A DNA stretch of 48,067 bases from NCBI GenBank assembly GCA_964412235.1, contig CAYPNT010000014.1, forward strand, positions 1 through 48,067, written 5' to 3'. The first letter of the stretch is position 1. Each line of letters starts with the position of its first letter. Of this stretch, positions 26,172 through 34,306 are shown piece after piece. The notes beneath the pieces were generated by a model. That model was not told where the DNA came from. It was given only the letters and a program-made list of their open reading frames with translations, and did no database searches. The position numbers were made by a program, and so were the translations under genes. This stretch comes from JAYZQT01 sp964412235 (GTDB taxonomy: Bacteria > Pseudomonadota > Alphaproteobacteria > MPNO01 > UBA830).

Positions 26172-26939
26172 TCATTTCATAACCAAGCCACCGTCAACAT
26201 ACAACGTCTGCCCAGTCATAAAACCGCTCCAATCCGACGCCAGAAACAACACAGGGCCTGCGACGTCCTTGGGCTTAGCAAGCCGTCCCAGCGGAGTGTT
26301 TTCAATGATTTCATCCTTTGCCTCCTCAGGAGTAGACAGGGTCGCGTCGGTCGGAAAAACAAGACCGGGCGCCACACAATTCACTCGAATGCCCAATGGG
26401 CCGAGCTCTGCCGCCAAGTTTTTACTGAATCCAATTAAAGCTGCTTTCGCTGTCGTATAATCGTGATAGGGGATGGTTGGTCGTTCCACTAGATCCGTAG
26501 CGACATTGACAATTGCTCCCTTCCTCACCTGCGTCATTAAAGGAACTACAGCCTTACAAAGGGTGTGAGTTGATAGAAGTGTGCCTTCAATCTGCGACCA
26601 ATAGTGATCCCAATCTAATTCCCAAAACATTTTGCGTTTCTCGGGCTCAAACTTGTAAGGCCTAAAGGCATTATTGACTAGAATATCAATTTTTCCATAG
26701 TGCCGCATAACCTCATCTATCAGCCTTGTACCTGAATCGATATCGGTTACATCCGCTTGAAATGCGGCGGCTTCATTCCCTTCTTCTTTGCATTGCTCCA
26801 CTACGGTGTTCGCGGCGTTCGCGTTTTTGACAAAGTTCACAGCAACTGCAGCCCCCTCGCGGGCAAACGCTCGAGCAATTTCCGCCCCTATACCACGGCT
26901 GGCTCCCGTCACTAGAACTACTCTATCTCCAAAAGTCAT
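26172..26939 (-). CDS. SDR-family oxidoreductase
   Basis: This 255-residue classical short-chain dehydrogenase has the nucleotide motif TGASRGIG (11-18), NNAF (89-92) and active-site Tyr161-x3-Lys165 (YTTAK). The usual catalytic Ser is Thr148. It ends in the FabG-like YVDGGLVMK. It would interconvert an alcohol and a carbonyl with NAD(P)H in the cytoplasm. It starts six bases after the LuxC-like stop, with no clear SD of its own, so it is translated as part of the same operon. In that setting it could reduce the aldehyde made by LuxC to an alcohol; that is inference. Confidence 0.92.
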   Translation of the reverse strand: MTFGDRVVLVTGASRGIGAEIARAFAREGAAVAVNFVKNANAANTVVEQCKEEGNEAAAFQADVTDIDSGTRLIDEVMRHYGKIDILVNNAFRPYKFEPEKRKMFWELDWDHYWSQIEGTLLSTHTLCKAVVPLMTQVRKGAIVNVATDLVERPTIPYHDYTTAKAALIGFSKNLAAELGPLGIRVNCVAPGLVFPTDATLSTPEEAKDEIIENTPLGRLAKPKDVAGPVLFLASDWSGFMTGQTLYVDGGLVMK

Positions 26940-26945
26940 TTTATT

Positions 26946-28397
26946 TTAATCCAGATAGGGCGCGAGAGTTTCGGAAACAGTCTCTGCCGAGCTCTCTATT
27001 TCAGTTATTGTAACGAGATCTTTTAGATTAAAGCGACCGTCGTGATGCCAGCCGGCCTCAGGGGAGCTCATGGACCCAATGCCACTTATCCTCGTTACAC
27101 CCACTCCTCCCAAAGCCTTTGCTATTAAATGAAGCTCTTCGGGGGTGGCAGCAACACCAACACTCTGAAGCACATCTCTAAAAGATTGTACATGTGAAGG
27201 TACCTGCATAGGTGTGTCCACCGCCACCACTTTAATAGTTCGATTTAAACCGGAAGGGCTAAGATCGACACTGTCATTATAGTAAACAACTACCCATGCC
27301 CCTTCATCGTCTCTTAACACCTCAATCTCAGCATCTGATAATGTTTTTAATTCTTCTTTTTGTCGCCATTTTGCCACATCGCTTGCTTCCGCCGGCGTTA
27401 AAGCCCTCCTTGGGTATTTTTCTTCAAGACAGGCTAACTCATTGGCCAGATAACCCGCAAATTGGCGTGGGGACACTCGAGCGCCACGCTCCACATAGAA
27501 AATTTGCGGGGAATAGCAGCCTTGTTGATCAAAAACCGCAATATCTTGTGCCGCCATACGTGCGGTTATTTGTGCTTTCCGCGTGTTGAGTGCCGCGGCC
27601 GAAATGATACCGAAGCTAACTTTATGGCCATGGCCCAGAAAACGGGTTGAGACTGGCAGACTATCACGGATTTCACCCAGTGTTTTTGTGCTCCCATATG
27701 CAAAAACCGCATCGGCACGGATAAATAAATTCCGCTCCTGAGTTTTTTCTCCGCCCTTCCACCAAACAACCGCAAAACAATCCGCTATTTCGGGCTCAGT
27801 CTCGGCCAAAGCATTTGCAAACCAACCGGCAAACAACGGTTCGGCGCTTGAAACTTTGCCAACACTACCTGCTTTTACCAGTAAACCCGCCACTAAGCTC
27901 CAAACTGGCAGCCCTGGAACGTTTCCCGCCCATATATGGGCAAGCAAATTGGGACCGAAGGCACGCCCAAACCCACCTTTTGTTAAAGGCTGAAAACTAT
28001 CCAGAATCTGCGGGTTTGGAAAATCCTCAGCGAGAAAGCGGGTGAGTTCAGGCTTTCGAAAAGTCTTTAAATACTTTGTTAGAGCCAAGCGAACCATCTC
28101 TGAGTCGTAGCCCGTTACAACTGGTAGAAATTTCTCCGCCTTTAAACGAAAAAAATCATCACGGGTAAGTAATCGAGCAATCGTGCGATCAATAATATCG
28201 ATAATGTCTGTAACCGATCGATTTTTCAGGTAATCGTTTGCCGATCTCTCAACACGCTCACAGAGAACAATCATTTGCGCTTCTGACAGTAGGGGTACTG
28301 AGACCCGCAGCGAAGAGGATCCAGCCCCAAAGTTTAGCGCTTGCCATTCAACCTGTTCTTTTGAAAACCCTGGAAGATAACCGGCGAATTCAGCCAT
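26946..28397 (-). CDS. luxC: LuxC-like acyl-CoA/acyl-protein reductase
   Basis: The 483-residue protein belongs to the LuxC family, which reduces an acyl-enzyme thioester to an aldehyde with NADPH. It carries the cofactor segment HIWAGNVPGLP (154-164) and the catalytic cysteine motif FDQQGCYSPQ (Cys294), the position of the acylated Cys of Vibrio LuxC. The start at 28397 (MAEFAGYL) follows AGGA; an earlier frame start would lie inside luxE. Only four bases separate it from the luxE stop. No luxAB or luxD is present, so the aldehyde is not for light emission here. The native acyl group is unknown. Confidence 0.9.
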   Translation of the reverse strand: MAEFAGYLPGFSKEQVEWQALNFGAGSSSLRVSVPLLSEAQMIVLCERVERSANDYLKNRSVTDIIDIIDRTIARLLTRDDFFRLKAEKFLPVVTGYDSEMVRLALTKYLKTFRKPELTRFLAEDFPNPQILDSFQPLTKGGFGRAFGPNLLAHIWAGNVPGLPVWSLVAGLLVKAGSVGKVSSAEPLFAGWFANALAETEPEIADCFAVVWWKGGEKTQERNLFIRADAVFAYGSTKTLGEIRDSLPVSTRFLGHGHKVSFGIISAAALNTRKAQITARMAAQDIAVFDQQGCYSPQIFYVERGARVSPRQFAGYLANELACLEEKYPRRALTPAEASDVAKWRQKEELKTLSDAEIEVLRDDEGAWVVVYYNDSVDLSPSGLNRTIKVVAVDTPMQVPSHVQSFRDVLQSVGVAATPEELHLIAKALGGVGVTRISGIGSMSSPEAGWHHDGRFNLKDLVTITEIESSAETVSETLAPYLD

Positions 28398-28401
28398 CGT
28401 C

Positions 28402-29484
28402 CTAATTCCGGCTTGCCCGCAAAAATTCTTCAACAGCCATTGAACAACCCCTTGCCTCGGCACCCTCAACACGACCAAGCAATACAAAACCGTCTTCTTT
28501 TTGAAATCCCACGTCCTCCGTCAAAACGGTCGAAACTACGTTGAAATGAGCCAAATCACAGTGAACCAAAACACCAACCTCACCGGCTGGAACGTCATCA
28601 CCTGTAAGGGGGTCTACTATACGCGTCCGAACCCAATGGGGACCCAATTTTATAGATGGAATTACAACATTACCTCGGTCATAAAATTGAGTACTCAATT
28701 CGGTCATTCCATACATGTTTATGCATAATTGACGTGGAACACCTAATCTCTCTGATAACCCGTCATAAAACCTCTCAGGGTCGATCTCGCGAGCCCGACC
28801 CTTAAAGCCGCCGGTATCAAAAAGCCTACTTCCCTGCGGTAGTGAAAACGATAGATTGCGACGTGCCAACTCATCAATTAAAGACAAAAAGCTATAGCTC
28901 GCTCCCAATAGAGCATAGGGCGCACCGCCCCTCTCAGCACGTTTTAGCTCAGAAAATAACTTAGAAAAATTTACTCTGTTTTTATCTCCCATAAAAAATC
29001 TACTCGCAGGCGTTCCAAATTTTTCCATGGCTTGTGAAAGGTAGTGAGCAAGGGATGAGTACGGCAGCACCTTTTCGCTAGGATACAAGATACCCATGTC
29101 AATTCTAGGCAAACCCCGCATAACCCAAGTATCAAAGGTTTTAAGCATCGAAGCGTCATAAGCAGCAAGCGTCGAATGGTAGCTCTTACCTTTTAATGCA
29201 CCTTTTGTTGTGCCACTTGTGGCAAAAACCCGCTCGACCTCCTGAACTGGTGCACAACTCAAAGTAAGTTCTTTAAAAGCCTCTATTGGAACGGCCGGAA
29301 TATCCCGCCATAGCTGTATACGATTAGGCGTTAGACCACGTTTCAAACAAAACCTCCGAAAAGGTTCGTTGTTTTCGAACTGAAACCGAAAAATCTCCAG
29401 AGCAAGTATATTAAATGCCGCGTCCGTAGCACCATCTGCTGCAATAAAATTTAGGACTGCTCGTTCAATCTCATTCCGATTCAT
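28402..29484 (-). CDS. luxE: LuxE-like acyl-protein synthetase
   Basis: This 360-residue member of the LuxE adenylating family activates a carboxylic acid with ATP, then loads it on its own cysteine before passing it to LuxC. Visible are FATSGTTKG (the adenylate P-loop), DTGGFKG, NMYGMTELSTQFYD and a C-terminal RGCSMAVEE whose Cys347 matches the acyl-acceptor cysteine of LuxE. The ATG at 29484 has GGGGAG 11 bases upstream. It is the first gene after the TPP riboswitch. LuxE and LuxC together amount to a carboxylic-acid reductase. No transferase (LuxD) accompanies them, so the substrate must be a free acid. Confidence 0.9.
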   Translation of the reverse strand: MNRNEIERAVLNFIAADGATDAAFNILALEIFRFQFENNEPFRRFCLKRGLTPNRIQLWRDIPAVPIEAFKELTLSCAPVQEVERVFATSGTTKGALKGKSYHSTLAAYDASMLKTFDTWVMRGLPRIDMGILYPSEKVLPYSSLAHYLSQAMEKFGTPASRFFMGDKNRVNFSKLFSELKRAERGGAPYALLGASYSFLSLIDELARRNLSFSLPQGSRLFDTGGFKGRAREIDPERFYDGLSERLGVPRQLCINMYGMTELSTQFYDRGNVVIPSIKLGPHWVRTRIVDPLTGDDVPAGEVGVLVHCDLAHFNVVSTVLTEDVGFQKEDGFVLLGRVEGAEARGCSMAVEEFLRASRN

Positions 29485-29562
29485 AGCACAACGAACTCCC
29501 CACTAAGGTCGGGCTTATTGAAGCGGTCTTTTTTCTAGGACGTCCGTTTGTCATACTTCCCC

Positions 29563-29668
29563 TTTCCCTACGCCGGCATAACCCGGATCAGGTTCTAAGG
29601 GTCGTCGCGTTGGCCAACTTTTTGTGCCTGGCAACATCTCAGCTTCCTAACGAAGCTCCCCTGGGACC
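29563..29668 (-). promoter_or_regulatory. TPP (THI-box) riboswitch
   Basis: On the minus strand the aptamer begins with TCCC (P1) and GGGGAGC, forms the AGCTTC/GAAGCT hairpin, then carries the diagnostic GCTGAGAT (29639-29646), a variable hairpin with GTTGGCCAAC, and the near-invariant block ACCCTTAGAACCTGATC followed by GGGTTATGCCGGCGTAGGGA (29565-29601), whose GGGA closes P1. This is the established thiamine-pyrophosphate aptamer consensus. The expression platform (29485-29562) has no U-tract terminator, so translational control of luxE is more likely; I could not draw the alternative pairing that hides its GGGGAG site. It controls the five-gene luxE operon, an unexpected target. Confidence 0.95.
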
Positions 29669-29677
29669 ATTCATTCG

Positions 29678-29706
29678 ATTATGTCGATATCTTTATCGGT
29701 GTTCAA
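29678..29706 (-). promoter_or_regulatory. Sigma70-like promoter of the riboswitch operon
   Basis: On the minus strand a -35 element TTGAAC (29701-29706) is separated by exactly 17 bases from a -10 element CATAAT (29678-29683). The predicted start of transcription falls about 29671, immediately before the first base of the TPP aptamer, which is the layout expected for a riboswitch leader. Confidence 0.6.
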
Positions 29707-29792
29707 TAGCGAAATAAATATTGTTTCCTGTGTCTGTCGAATTGCCGAGTGTCGAGGATTCTCATAATCTGCCGGTGTTGGGAGAAAATAAA

Positions 29793-31436
29793 ATGAGTGG
29801 TGTTGAAAGCTTCGATTACATAATCGTTGGCGCCGGTTCCGCGGGTTGTACTCTTGCCGGGAGGCTCACCGAAGACCCCGACACGACTGTTCTGCTTCTT
29901 GAAGCGGGTGGATGGGATAAGGACCCTTGGATACATATTCCACTGGGTTGGGGTCGAATTCTACAAAAGCGATTACATGATTGGATGTATTTTTCAGAGC
30001 CTTCCCAATCTATGAACGGAAGACAAATAGAATGCGCCCGCGGCAAAATAATTGGTGGTTCATCATCTATAAATGCGATGGCGTATTATCATGGTAATCC
30101 AAACGATTATCAGAGATGGGCATCCCAGGGTCTACCCGAATGGTCTTATGAGTGTGTACTACCATATTTTCGCAAATCTGAAGATTGGGAGGGCGGCGAA
30201 AACGCATATCGCGGAACGGGCGGACCATTAACAACCCGTTGGACAACATTTGAGGACCCAATCTGCGAGGCGTTCCTGGAAGCAGGTCGGGACGCACAAT
30301 ACCCTTATACAGAAGATTATAATGGCAAAAACCCGGAAGGTTTTGCTCGGATACAAGCGACGCTTCGCAATGGTCGACGATGGAGCGCAGCCGCGGCATA
30401 TCTCCGGCCCGCATTAAGACGCAAAAACCTTCAGGTTATTACGCACGCCCTTGCACATCATGTTGACTTCAAAGAAACACGGGCAGTCGGTGTTACCTAT
30501 GAACGTGCCTCGAAGTTAATTTCGGTAAAAGCCAACCGAGAAGTAATTCTTTCGGGAGGATCTATAAACTCACCACAATTACTCATGCTTTCGGGAATAG
30601 GAGATCCTAACCAATTACAGCTAAAAGGTATAAAGGTGGTCGCTCCCTTGCATGGCGTCGGACAAAACTTAAGTGACCACACATCGGCTGCTGTAGCCTT
30701 CCGCCGAAAAAATTCAGGAACTTTTCAAAAAAACATGAGGCTCGACCGGGTAGCGGTCTCGCTGACACGGGCTTACTTGGGCATGGGGGGGTTTGCCGCT
30801 GACCTTCCTTTTGGAATAACCGCTTTTCTCAAAACCACAATGCAAGAGCTCGAACCCGATGTTCAGTTGCTTTTTTGGATGGGTGCTACCACTACGGCCC
30901 AGCCTTATTTGCCACCATTTACAAAAGCCTTTTCCGACTCTTTTTCGGTTAGGGCAATGCCCATGCACCCTGAGAGCCGGGGATTTCTCGAACTTAGCTC
31001 CATTAACCCTAAAACACCGGTCAGAATCCACCAAAATTTTCTGAGTACAGACAAGGAATGGAGTGTAATGCGACGTGGGCTCCGCATGATACGTGAGTTG
31101 GTTCGCTCTCAACCCTTAAAAACTTTCGCAGGAGAAGAACTGGCGCCAGGAGACGACGCACAGTCAGATGATGCATTGGATGCCCACGTTAGAAAAACAA
31201 TGATCACCGTCCATCATCCTGTTGGAACTTGCAAAATGGGGCCATGCAATGACGACACTGCGGTCGTTAATAGTGAACTAAAAGTAAAAGGGATCGATGG
31301 ACTCCGAGTAGTGGACGCATCAGTTATGCCGGATTTAATCGCAGGAGCAACAAATGCACCCGTCATTATGATTGCAGAAAAAGCGGCTGACATGATTCGA
31401 GGGCGAAATCCATTAACTCCTAACCAAATAAACTAA
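29793..31436 (+). CDS. GMC-family FAD-dependent oxidoreductase
   Basis: The 547-residue protein has the GMC layout: FDYIIVGAGSAGCTLAGRL for FAD binding, GRQIECARGKIIGGSSSINAM, SGGSINSPQLLMLSGIG, and the C-terminal active-site pair in VHHPVGTCKMG (catalytic His with a partner His). Relatives oxidise primary alcohols such as choline, polyethylene glycol or aliphatic alcohols, passing electrons to oxygen or a quinone. The ATG at 29793 follows GGGAG; an upstream frame start at 29721 would add 24 atypical residues. It is divergent from the riboswitch operon and is followed by a closely related GMC gene. There is no Tat or Sec signal, so it is cytoplasmic or membrane-peripheral. Confidence 0.92.
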   Translation: MSGVESFDYIIVGAGSAGCTLAGRLTEDPDTTVLLLEAGGWDKDPWIHIPLGWGRILQKRLHDWMYFSEPSQSMNGRQIECARGKIIGGSSSINAMAYYHGNPNDYQRWASQGLPEWSYECVLPYFRKSEDWEGGENAYRGTGGPLTTRWTTFEDPICEAFLEAGRDAQYPYTEDYNGKNPEGFARIQATLRNGRRWSAAAAYLRPALRRKNLQVITHALAHHVDFKETRAVGVTYERASKLISVKANREVILSGGSINSPQLLMLSGIGDPNQLQLKGIKVVAPLHGVGQNLSDHTSAAVAFRRKNSGTFQKNMRLDRVAVSLTRAYLGMGGFAADLPFGITAFLKTTMQELEPDVQLLFWMGATTTAQPYLPPFTKAFSDSFSVRAMPMHPESRGFLELSSINPKTPVRIHQNFLSTDKEWSVMRRGLRMIRELVRSQPLKTFAGEELAPGDDAQSDDALDAHVRKTMITVHHPVGTCKMGPCNDDTAVVNSELKVKGIDGLRVVDASVMPDLIAGATNAPVIMIAEKAADMIRGRNPLTPNQIN

Positions 31437-31574
31437 GAGATACGGAAACGAGTGAATATCGGGCTACATTATGTTTAAGACGATATTTTACGATATCATC
31501 AAGTCTGTTCGGATATTCAATGGGTGTGCTATCTTAACTCGAAACACGGAGCCGCATAATTGGGGGCAAACAAA

Positions 31575-33206
31575 ATGACGAATGGAAAAAGCTACGATTA
31601 CGTAATCATAGGGGCGGGATCAGCAGGTTGCACGCTTGCTAATAGATTAACCGAGGATCCCGACGTTAAAGTCGTAGTGATAGAAGCCGGAGGCAGTGAG
31701 AAACACCCCTACATCACGATCCCCTTGGGCTGGGGAAAAATTCTTTTCGAACGTTTGTTTGACTGGGGTTATTTTACGGAACCTGAGGCAGAATTCGAAG
31801 GGCGGGAAGTAGAATGTGCTCGTGGTCGGGTAATAGGGGGTTCGTCATCCATCAATGCGATGGGTTACGTTCGCGGTCATAGGGAAGATTATGACCGATG
31901 GTACCGCGCAGGCTGCACCGGCTGGTCCTACGCAGAATGTTTACCATATTTTCGAAAATCGGAAGGGTGGGAGAAAGGTGCCGATGACTACCGAGGCTCG
32001 GACGGCCCACTCACTACGGTTGAAAACAAATACCCAGATCCACTCCTTCAGGCGTGGCTTGAGGCCGGCCAGCAAGCCGGTTACGAAACTACACCAGACT
32101 TTAACGGCAAACAAAACGAAGGATTGGGTGTTTTCCAATCAACGATCCGAAATGGTCGACGTTGTAGTACTGCCGTCGCTTATCTACGTCCAGCGTTAGA
32201 AAGGCCAAATCTTACATTGGTTTCTGGTGCTCTCGCGCACCGCGTTATAATGGAAGACACCCGTGCGGTTGGTGTCGAATATTCCAAGGGAAGCAACACT
32301 ACAGAAATCGTGCATGCGGACCGCGAGATCATTTTATCGGGCGGTGTAATCAATTCACCGCAACTTCTCATGTTATCGGGTATCGGCAATCCGGAAAAAT
32401 TGAAAGAACACGGAATCGAAACGGTAATTGACTCAAAAGGCGTAGGGCAGAATTTACAGGACCACCTTTCCGTCGGCGTTGAATATGAACGGATCGGTGA
32501 TGGGCCCTTTGTTGGGTTGCTCCGCTACGACCGCATTGCGCTCTCAATGATGCAGGCCTATTTCTTCGGAACCGGTTTTGCTACTGAAATGCCTGGTCCA
32601 TTGACCGGTTTTCTCCATACAAAAGAGGGGCTTCCTCAACCGGACATCCAACTCCTGGCCCGTTTCATACCGCCAGAATCGCAGCCGTGGTTTCCTGGGC
32701 TAAGACCTAAACCCGCGGATGCCTTCATGGTACGGCCTGTATTATTGCACCCCAAAAGTGTCGGCGAACTAAAACTTAAATCTGCTAATCCAAATGACTT
32801 TATGCAGATACATCAAAATTTTCTAACGGAACCAGAGGACTGGCAGGTACTACGCGACGGCATAGACATCGTCCGCAATATTGCGAATCAATCGGCACTC
32901 GACGGTTTTCGTGGACCTGAAATTCAACCCGCGAATGAACCAATCGACGAATTTATTAAACGCACAGCGTGGACCGCCCACCATCCCCTTGGAACCTGCA
33001 AGATGGGTCCGGATTCGGACGAACGGGCCGTAGTAAATCCTGAGCTTCAGGTCCGAGGCGCAGAAAATTTACGCGTTATCGACGGGTCAGTCTTCCCCGA
33101 TATGATCGGTGGGAATATTAATGCCCCTATCATAATGTTTGCAGAGCGGATGTCGGACCTACTAAAGGGCAATAAGCCGCTTGCTCCAGCTGCCGTTGCG
33201 GCCTAA
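31575..33206 (+). CDS. GMC-family FAD-dependent oxidoreductase (tandem paralogue)
   Basis: This 543-residue protein is a tandem paralogue of the preceding GMC protein, with the same blocks: YDYVIIGAGSAGCTLANRL, REVECARGRVIGGSSSINAMGY, SGGVINSPQLLMLSGIG and the active site AHHPLGTCKMG. The ATG at 31575 has GGGGG nine bases upstream; a TTG five codons earlier is less likely. A gap of about 140 bases after the first GMC gene leaves room for a separate promoter. The two could have different alcohol specificity. A VOC protein follows after 14 bases. Confidence 0.92.
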   Translation: MTNGKSYDYVIIGAGSAGCTLANRLTEDPDVKVVVIEAGGSEKHPYITIPLGWGKILFERLFDWGYFTEPEAEFEGREVECARGRVIGGSSSINAMGYVRGHREDYDRWYRAGCTGWSYAECLPYFRKSEGWEKGADDYRGSDGPLTTVENKYPDPLLQAWLEAGQQAGYETTPDFNGKQNEGLGVFQSTIRNGRRCSTAVAYLRPALERPNLTLVSGALAHRVIMEDTRAVGVEYSKGSNTTEIVHADREIILSGGVINSPQLLMLSGIGNPEKLKEHGIETVIDSKGVGQNLQDHLSVGVEYERIGDGPFVGLLRYDRIALSMMQAYFFGTGFATEMPGPLTGFLHTKEGLPQPDIQLLARFIPPESQPWFPGLRPKPADAFMVRPVLLHPKSVGELKLKSANPNDFMQIHQNFLTEPEDWQVLRDGIDIVRNIANQSALDGFRGPEIQPANEPIDEFIKRTAWTAHHPLGTCKMGPDSDERAVVNPELQVRGAENLRVIDGSVFPDMIGGNINAPIIMFAERMSDLLKGNKPLAPAAVAA

Positions 33207-33220
33207 CGGAACAAGGTCGT

Positions 33221-33676
33221 ATGGCTTTGAAAATTAACGTAGAGCGGGTCGATCATACGGGGATACGGGTTAAGGATCCCGATAGGGCGTTAAGGTTTTA
33301 TAAGATGCTTGGCTTTGAGGTGGTAACGAAAGTCGAATTTGATCCCGTCATCATAATTCGAAACGCAACTGGTGTGGAAATTAACTTAGTGGTCAATGCT
33401 GAAAGCAAGCATGATGGGCAGAATATCCTTATGGATGTCGAAACCAAGTATGCTGGAATAACACACCTTGCTCTCAGGGTTACGTCCATTACTGACACGT
33501 TATCAATTCTGAAAAAGAACGAGGTACAAATAACCCAAGGACCTGTGATGTTTGGCCGGGATGGTCACGTGTCCGTGTTTGTCCGAGATCCTGATCGGAA
33601 TGTCATAGAACTACGTGCACGAACCGAAAATCTTGATGAGATAGAAGACCTAGAAAAATACGAAAACGTGAACTGA
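33221..33676 (+). CDS. VOC-family (glyoxalase I/extradiol-type) metalloprotein
   Basis: The 151-residue protein has two beta-alpha-beta-beta-beta modules. Candidate metal ligands are His12 (VDHTGIRV), Glu53 (GVEINLVV), His82 (ITHLALRV) and Glu130 (NVIELRA), the glyoxalase-I-like His/Glu/His/Glu set. It could be a lyase, isomerase or a glutathione-independent detoxifying enzyme; substrate is not readable. It is co-transcribed with the second GMC oxidoreductase (14-base gap) and so may act on the aldehyde that enzyme makes. It converges on the dioxygenase genes across about 90 bases. Confidence 0.9.
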   Translation: MALKINVERVDHTGIRVKDPDRALRFYKMLGFEVVTKVEFDPVIIIRNATGVEINLVVNAESKHDGQNILMDVETKYAGITHLALRVTSITDTLSILKKNEVQITQGPVMFGRDGHVSVFVRDPDRNVIELRARTENLDEIEDLEKYENVN

Positions 33677-33769
33677 AGTGCCGACCGCGAGCACAAACAA
33701 TATAGAATTCAGAAAGCTTATCGATAGATCTGATCTCTGTTTAAGGCTACTGCACAATCAAGGCGATCT

Positions 33770-34306
33770 TCATAACCACCATTGAAGAACATAATCGTAA
33801 GGCCCCTCGCGATTAACCAGGTCAACACGCTGAAGTGCTATTTTGTATCCACCATCTGTTTTTTTCAACAAATGGCGATACTTACCAGTAAAATTTCGAA
33901 CCTCATAACGTAGGTACTCGGCACAATGAAACCTAGACCTGGCTATAATGTCTCCACTAGAACTTTCGCTTTCCACAATCACGTTAGAAACCACATGGCA
34001 AAGCCGATTGTGTGGCGCCTGGCTGTGTGCCCGCGGATGTGTATTTCGGGCATTCCTCATCATCATTAGCCCTTGATCTTCCCAAAAGATGTTGGGCTGG
34101 CCGTCACCTTCCACCTGTTCTGCTTCTGCTGGCATCCAGTACCATCCATCATCGGCAAAAAGGGTCAACCACTCATCTAGCCGCTTCTCATCCAGAATTT
34201 CAGCCTGGCGATAAAGAAACTTCTCAACGGCCAATTGTGTTTCCACGCCAACATCTGCAGTGGCGTTAGGATCAGACGCGGCTAGAATTTCACATGCTTC
34301 CGTCAT
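33770..34306 (-). CDS. Ring-hydroxylating dioxygenase beta subunit
   Basis: The 178-residue protein has the small cone-shaped (SnoaL-like) beta-subunit sequence: FLYRQAEILDEKRLDEWLTLFADDGWYWMP at the N-terminal side, an internal NRLCHVVSNV, and a C-terminal RVDLVNREGPYDYVLQWWL. It has no catalytic metal and stabilises the alpha-subunit hexamer. Its ATG overlaps the alpha stop codon (ATGA), giving a coupled alpha-beta pair. The nearest relatives I recognise by motif are benzoate/p-cumate-type beta subunits. Confidence 0.93.
   Translation of the reverse strand: MTEACEILAASDPNATADVGVETQLAVEKFLYRQAEILDEKRLDEWLTLFADDGWYWMPAEAEQVEGDGQPNIFWEDQGLMMMRNARNTHPRAHSQAPHNRLCHVVSNVIVESESSSGDIIARSRFHCAEYLRYEVRNFTGKYRHLLKKTDGGYKIALQRVDLVNREGPYDYVLQWWL

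Noticed and set aside
30714..31112. 132-codon minus-strand frame
   Set aside because: It lies wholly inside the first GMC oxidoreductase gene on the other strand and shows no domain.
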